From Strigomonas culicis (lineage: Eukaryota; Euglenozoa; Kinetoplastea; Trypanosomatida; Trypanosomatidae), in assembly GCA_000482145.1 (NCBI GenBank), contig AUXH01000213.1, forward strand, positions 1 through 27,783: 27,783 nucleotides of DNA. Direction: 5' to 3'. Position numbers and translations under genes: made by a program. Shown in pieces: positions 25,401 to 27,783 of the stretch (positions within the stretch are counted from its first letter, which is position 1; each line of letters begins with the position of its first letter). The notes below the pieces were generated by a model, which had not been told where the DNA came from, made no database searches, and saw only the letters and a program-made list of their open reading frames with translations.

Positions 25401-25790
25401 CGACGGGTCGGAGCCCTGCTGCAGAGGCGCCAGGGTGGCGAGCGCCTCGGCGACGAGGACGGCGTCCGTCGCGCGCAGCTCGTCCACGCCGCTGTAGAGT
25501 GTGCGCTGCACATGGTGGAGCGTCAGGTCGAGCGCCGCCGGTGGCGCCACGTGTACGTCCAGCTGCTCCCGCGCGGCGACGGCGAGGAGGTGCAGCACGC
25601 TCGCCTGCGAGCGCGGGTCGCACTGCGCGACGCTGCCGCGCACCGTCTCTAGCAGCGCCGCATCCGTCACACGAAAGAGCCGCAGCTGCTGCAGTGCGTG
25701 CAGGGCGACGCCGAGGTGCGGCGGCGGCAGCACGCCCGGCGTTGTCGCCCGGCGCGCCAGCCGCCGCAGCCGCGCAGACGCTTGCAGCAT
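22407..25790 (-). CDS. Large helical-repeat-like probable mitochondrial protein, unknown function
   Basis: This 1127-aa protein starts MLQASARLRRLARRATTPG, a basic amphipathic N-terminus typical of mitochondrial import, and ends at TGA 22409-22407. Most of it is Leu/Ala/Arg-rich amphipathic helices in pairs (for example LGVALHALQQLRLFRVTDAALL, ASVLHLLAVAAREQLDV, TAHLCRYLSSLSKLGVRGK). This suggests an alpha-solenoid like the helical-repeat proteins (OPR/FASTK-type) that bind organellar RNA; the link is an inference from pattern only. A Glu/Gly-rich linker lies near residues 170-185 and an Arg-rich RRRGRRAAE stretch near residue 640. I do not see a clear RAP domain at the C-terminus, nor membrane segments. 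It sits between two identical eL27 genes. It may belong to kinetoplast RNA processing or the mitoribosome, but nothing proves this. Confidence 0.8.
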   Translation of the reverse strand: MLQASARLRRLARRATTPGVLPPPHLGVALHALQQLRLFRVTDAALLETVRGSVAQCDPRSQASVLHLLAVAAREQLDVHVAPPAALDLTLHHVQRTLYSGVDELRATDAVLVAEALATLAPLQQGSDPSVRQRLAAEVQARVLAVVPRVRRPADLIALCRVVAAAAPPGPAAAAGVEEEEEGAPWEAFGPPGRSLLDMEALVRRHRDGDGPSSPALDFFSRTIGGTRDAAAVEAPWLSAAQARLWETIRGRLAAFGLQDSLSLLDAITVLGPSSSLGALTASPDGRGPTDARAAALPLSSRRLRAGSEPLAADVLARMERDVHQLSPSQSVAWVLRLVQLRFHAAALRPAMDRLLLRLVHHLCTEPTFIQEELTVSQLASAAASLSLLLTGEVYIRQQQHVASEEQPDSLRCVLLSHTALDECFTCYTACFQRLWQKIEEVCGRSGAETAAHARAFVLPLLMNLPENYMQLYVGRRQLHRLAADASAPVHVGCKAAAQLQAVAATVEASVSLVLRHYAALVPRERVCAAVCALHWHLYHAPPLSELTASAEGIRVNYLLPAYLTGLGPEQRARKLQALCGLLRSSADDDSFCVKDALQLFNALVPVRFAAPSGAAATPALQALCAQLQKQLRDAFADGGPSRRRGRRAAETARGAASPLLDTLPTAHLCRYLSSLSKLGVRGKADYYVVLHYLAAAGQASPPPAPGADRRLGPVDLSQVLAVMARHQLHGPALLRGAVRRLPQLAGQLAPPQKAGLLKYLAQCHAQRFVRAPAFAPLAGGHFFQTADEVAALDFVDACFALHGLVELRQYESTANLQWLLVGPRAPLRPEAARAGVGHVRSSTTLMELALSLTRLLPPADPALGAAVEGLLLAVLPALQQRLATSQTLFVDVARLGWYGAVVDDVCGRAERPAVAAAWAAVRGPAGLRPLVARRLASIAEDPALTPNTFLFGQIAAAVHLGLLPAAEEAGPAALTAAMEARLLRHADMRRLPQLLGNPRQLVDVVVVGLHVWRRALAGSGPHRPHLAMAQQLLSFVQRQLPSLRVQELLSVGALTSAAVAQLPRAAGAAPTGEREGDGADSAAMAAATTTMVEELCARTKQLLSADACVPQLSPAELRLRSFVLQT

Positions 25791-25815
25791 GAAGGAGCCA
25801 GGGCGATAAGAAGAA

Positions 25816-25841
25816 CTAAGAAAGAGAGAGTAAGAGATACG
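25816..25841 (-). promoter_or_regulatory. Predicted spliced-leader acceptor, 1127-aa gene
   Basis: On the minus strand CTCTTACTCTCTCTTTCTTAG ends at AG 25817-25816, giving a 25-nt 5' UTR before the ATG at 25790. Confidence 0.6.
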
Positions 25842-25906
25842 GGTCGATCTCCTTTAAAAGGTAATTGCCAAAAAAAAAAGCTCCTTTTTTTTCACAAAAA
25901 CAAATT

Positions 25907-25929
25907 CCCACGGGCTACACTCCCGTGGG
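25907..25929. repeat. Perfect 8-bp inverted repeat (possible hairpin)
   Basis: CCCACGGG and CCCGTGGG flank a 7-nt loop, forming a GC-rich stem in an otherwise A/T-rich spacer. It lies about 90 nt upstream of the acceptor of the 1127-aa gene. The function is unknown. Confidence 0.7.
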
Positions 25930-26311
25930 CTCGCTCGCGATAAGGGAGAGTATGAACGTAAAGGGCTGCAAGCGTCGGAACCGAGAAACAGATAGAAAAG
26001 CAACCTACTGTAGAAAACGAGAAAAGAGAAGAGAGAGAAAGACGCGTCTCATCATAAACAATGTGATCAAAGAGGTAAGTGTGGTCAATACGTATTGTAT
26101 TATCTGAAGGTGTGGTTCCTCAGTTACTGTGTGAACGAGAAGCTGAACGTTCCTCATTCCATATTTTATTGATTTGTTTTCTGGTTTGTAAATAAAGTAA
26201 AAGTAAAAAAAATAACATTATTCTCTCTTCACGGAACTACACAAAAGGGATGGGAAACCGGAAAATAAAGTGGGATATGTAGTTGTAAAACTTCAAAGAA
26301 CAAAGCCCTTT

Positions 26312-26716
26312 TTAGAAGCGGAGGCGCTGGAAGAGCCACGCGTTGCTACCGGAGTTGTAGCGCGCCTGGAACAGCTTCTTCACGAGGCGGCGGGACTGGG
26401 ACTTCTTGGACGAGTCGGACACGTCGATCTTGCCGCGCAGCTCCTTGGACAGGTCCACGTTGTAGCGGGTCGGCAGGAAGTGCTTGTGGTTCACCACGCG
26501 CAGGAACACGCCCACCTGAGAGCGGCGCGCGATCGTCTGGCGCGTCATGCCGCGCGTCACCTTCTTGGGGTACTTCTTCACGCCCGCGATCAGCGCGTGG
26601 CCGTACGGGCGCTCCTTGCTGGACTCGTCCGTGTTCTGCACAATGACGGCCTTGCGGCCGGCGTAGCGGCCGGACGTCACGACCACCACCTTACCGGGCT
26701 TGAGGAACTTGGGCAT
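26312..26716 (-). CDS. RPL27: 60S ribosomal protein eL27, copy 2
   Basis: This is a 134-aa eL27, identical in protein and, as read by eye, in all 405 coding bases to copy 1. Identity begins exactly at the stop codon: the next base outside it already differs. At the 5' side it runs only about 14 nt into the 5' UTR, with one mismatch, then is lost. The predicted acceptor differs from copy 1 (CCCACAG instead of TTCTTAG) and leaves an 18-nt 5' UTR. The 3' flanks are unrelated, so the two copies probably have different post-transcriptional control. The in-frame extension upstream of the ATG at 26716 crosses the acceptor and is not coding. Confidence 0.97.
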   Translation of the reverse strand: MPKFLKPGKVVVVTSGRYAGRKAVIVQNTDESSKERPYGHALIAGVKKYPKKVTRGMTRQTIARRSQVGVFLRVVNHKHFLPTRYNVDLSKELRGKIDVSDSSKKSQSRRLVKKLFQARYNSGSNAWLFQRLRF

Positions 26717-27099
26717 GTCGAGAAGAGAAATATGCTGTGGGAATGGAGAGTGAAAAGAGGAGAGAAGAAAACGCGTACAATGCAGTGCATACAAATTGGT
26801 CAGGGGTTTGCAGGGGTAGAGAACCATCTACAGTCAATGTGTAATTCGAAAAGAAGAAAAATGAACAAATGGAGAAATACAAAATGAAGATCACCGATCA
26901 AACATACACACGCACAAAATGAACGACATCAAAATCAAACCACAGTAATTTGTAATAAGCAGAAGTGAGCTCAACGCAGAAAAGAAAAGAAAAAAAGCAC
27001 TCGCGTCCACAGTACCTTCTATTGCTGTTGTTATCACGGTATGCTGCTTTTTTTTCCTTCGCTTTTCTTTTGTATAATTATTACTATTTCTCATGCATG
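26717..27099. other. Intergenic spacer
   Basis: This 383-nt spacer should contain the 3' UTR of the TRAPPC4-like gene and the acceptor of eL27 copy 2. Nothing else was recognised. Confidence 0.7.
26735..26774 (-). promoter_or_regulatory. Predicted spliced-leader acceptor, eL27 copy 2
   Basis: On the minus strand a CT-rich tract of about 35 nt ends in TTCCCACAG (AG at 26736-26735), giving an 18-nt 5' UTR. Confidence 0.6.
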
Positions 27100-27645
27100 T
27101 TACTTGCTTCTTCCCGTACTCTGTGTGTTCGATCGTGCATTCGCCGTAGCCCCACCACTGCCGGCTCCAGGACTGCTCACCGTCGACGTGAAGGCGGCGC
27201 CGCTGTTGTAGCGGCCCACAATCCCACGAACCGCGGCCGAGAAGTCGGGGATGCGGATGGGCTGCCCGATGCCGGCCTCGTCCATGATGTGGAAGGGGTT
27301 CTTGACCGCGTACTCGACGTAGGCCGCGTGGAGCTCGCGGCACAGCTTGTTCACCTCCATCGTCGCGTTGTCAGACACCAGCACGAACTTGACGAGCGTG
27401 GGGGTCTCATAGATATGGATGTTGTGCTCCTCGCACTCGACGAGGTGCATGCCGCTGCTGTCCATCGGGTTCACGTTCGGCGTGATCTCGAGCGACATGC
27501 CGTATGTGGAGAAGAGGACGCTGGAGAGGGTGAGCTGCAGGTCCGGCTTTGTGCCGAGCTCGCCGAGGAGGGCGGGCTCCGTGAAGCCGAGGCGCGCAAT
27601 CAGCTGCCCGGACTGATTGATGATCCACAGCAGATGCACGACCAT
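27100..27645 (-). CDS. TRAPPC4: TRAPP complex subunit 4 (Trs23/sybindin-like)
   Basis: This 181-aa protein starts at an ATG at 27645 (MVVHLLWIINQSGQLIAR) and ends at TAA 27102-27100. The N-terminal strand pattern is a longin-type fold. The second half, MHLVECEEHNIHIYETPTL then VKFVLVSDN and the helix AAYVEYAVKNPFHIMDEAGIGQPIRI, matches TRAPPC4, whose signature is a helix ending in a Tyr...KNPFY segment followed by a Met-Pro-Ile or like motif. TRAPP tethers vesicles at the Golgi and is a Rab exchange factor; Trs23 is in its catalytic core. At 181 aa it is shorter than yeast Trs23 (219 aa). The last 35 residues are a Ser/Ala/Gly tail outside the fold. The alternative, TRAPPC1/Bet5, is less likely because of the KNPF block. 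Confidence 0.85.
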   Translation of the reverse strand: MVVHLLWIINQSGQLIARLGFTEPALLGELGTKPDLQLTLSSVLFSTYGMSLEITPNVNPMDSSGMHLVECEEHNIHIYETPTLVKFVLVSDNATMEVNKLCRELHAAYVEYAVKNPFHIMDEAGIGQPIRIPDFSAAVRGIVGRYNSGAAFTSTVSSPGAGSGGATANARSNTQSTGRSK

Positions 27646-27693
27646 CGAGACAGTGGGCGAGGCACGTTACAGGCTCACAAGGGTTGCTATTGA

Positions 27694-27727
27694 CTAGGAG
27701 GGGGGAGAAGCGAGGGGGGTAACGAAA
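27694..27727 (-). promoter_or_regulatory. Predicted spliced-leader acceptor, TRAPPC4-like gene
   Basis: On the minus strand a C-rich pyrimidine tract (TTCTCCCCCCTCCTAG) ends at AG 27695-27694, giving a 48-nt 5' UTR. A CT microsatellite at 27728-27743 extends the tract upstream. Confidence 0.55.
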
Positions 27728-27743
27728 AGAGAGAGAGAGAGAG
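27728..27743. repeat. (GA)n microsatellite in polypyrimidine region
   Basis: A GA run (CT on the coding strand) of about 16 nt lies just upstream of the acceptor-like site of the TRAPPC4-like gene. Length changes could affect splicing strength; that is inference. Confidence 0.8.
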
Positions 27744-27783
27744 GCGCACAAGTGAAGTAAGTTAAAAAAAACGATATGCAGTT

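Larger units (their letters stand above)
25791..26311. other. Intergenic spacer with GC hairpin
   Basis: This 521-nt A-rich spacer should hold the 3' UTR of eL27 copy 2 and the acceptor of the 1127-aa gene. It contains an 8-bp GC-rich inverted repeat at 25907-25929. No RNA gene was recognised. Confidence 0.7.

Noticed and set aside
26717..26827. Upstream extension of eL27 copy 2
   Set aside because: It crosses the acceptor at 26735 and is absent from copy 1. eL27 is 134-136 aa in other eukaryotes and begins near MxKF.
1..27783. Retroposons, strand-switch regions, CRISPR or prophage-like elements
   Set aside because: All supported genes share one strand, no reverse transcriptase or transposase motifs appear in any frame, and no regularly spaced repeats were seen.

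Overview
This window looks like nuclear chromosomal DNA of a trypanosomatid (Kinetoplastea). Thirteen protein-coding genes were called and all lie on the minus strand. They are intronless, head-to-tail and very GC-rich. They are separated by AT-rich, low-complexity spacers of 0.2-0.9 kb. On the coding strand nearly every gene is preceded, 0-57 nt before its ATG, by a pyrimidine tract ending in AG. That is the layout of a polycistronic unit processed by spliced-leader trans-splicing. No strand switch, tRNA, rRNA, retroposon or CRISPR array was found. The species cannot be fixed from the sequence alone.

In transcription order (high to low coordinate) the genes are: a TRAPPC4/Trs23-like vesicle-tethering subunit (27100-27645); cytosolic ribosomal protein eL27, copy 2 (26312-26716); a 1127-aa helical, probably mitochondrial protein of unknown function (22407-25790); eL27 copy 1, identical in nucleotide sequence to copy 2 (21781-22185); an 819-aa probably mitochondrial unknown (18938-21397); a 247-aa low-complexity unknown (17853-18596); a 2087-aa TARBP1/Trm3-type tRNA ribose methyltransferase (11319-17582); a 574-aa coiled-coil protein (9239-10963); mitochondrial HslU (7369-8793); an mS23-like mitoribosomal protein (5438-6514); an Fe/Mn-superoxide-dismutase-fold protein that has lost three of its four metal ligands (3944-4849); an NDUFB9-like LYR subunit of complex I with an added membrane helix (2132-3046); and a 3'-truncated Ser/Pro/Arg/Ala-rich protein (1-1267).

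Six of the thirteen products look mitochondrial, and five of these begin M(M/L)RR. They span respiration, mitoribosome, proteolysis and two large unknowns. Neighbours in such units share transcription but not necessarily pathway, so this is weak functional evidence. The most interesting points are the ligand-less SOD fold (a structural, perhaps mitoribosomal, derivative), the two identical eL27 genes whose identity stops almost exactly at the coding boundaries, the changed HslU pore loop, and the two large mitochondrial unknowns. No wholly new system is evident.
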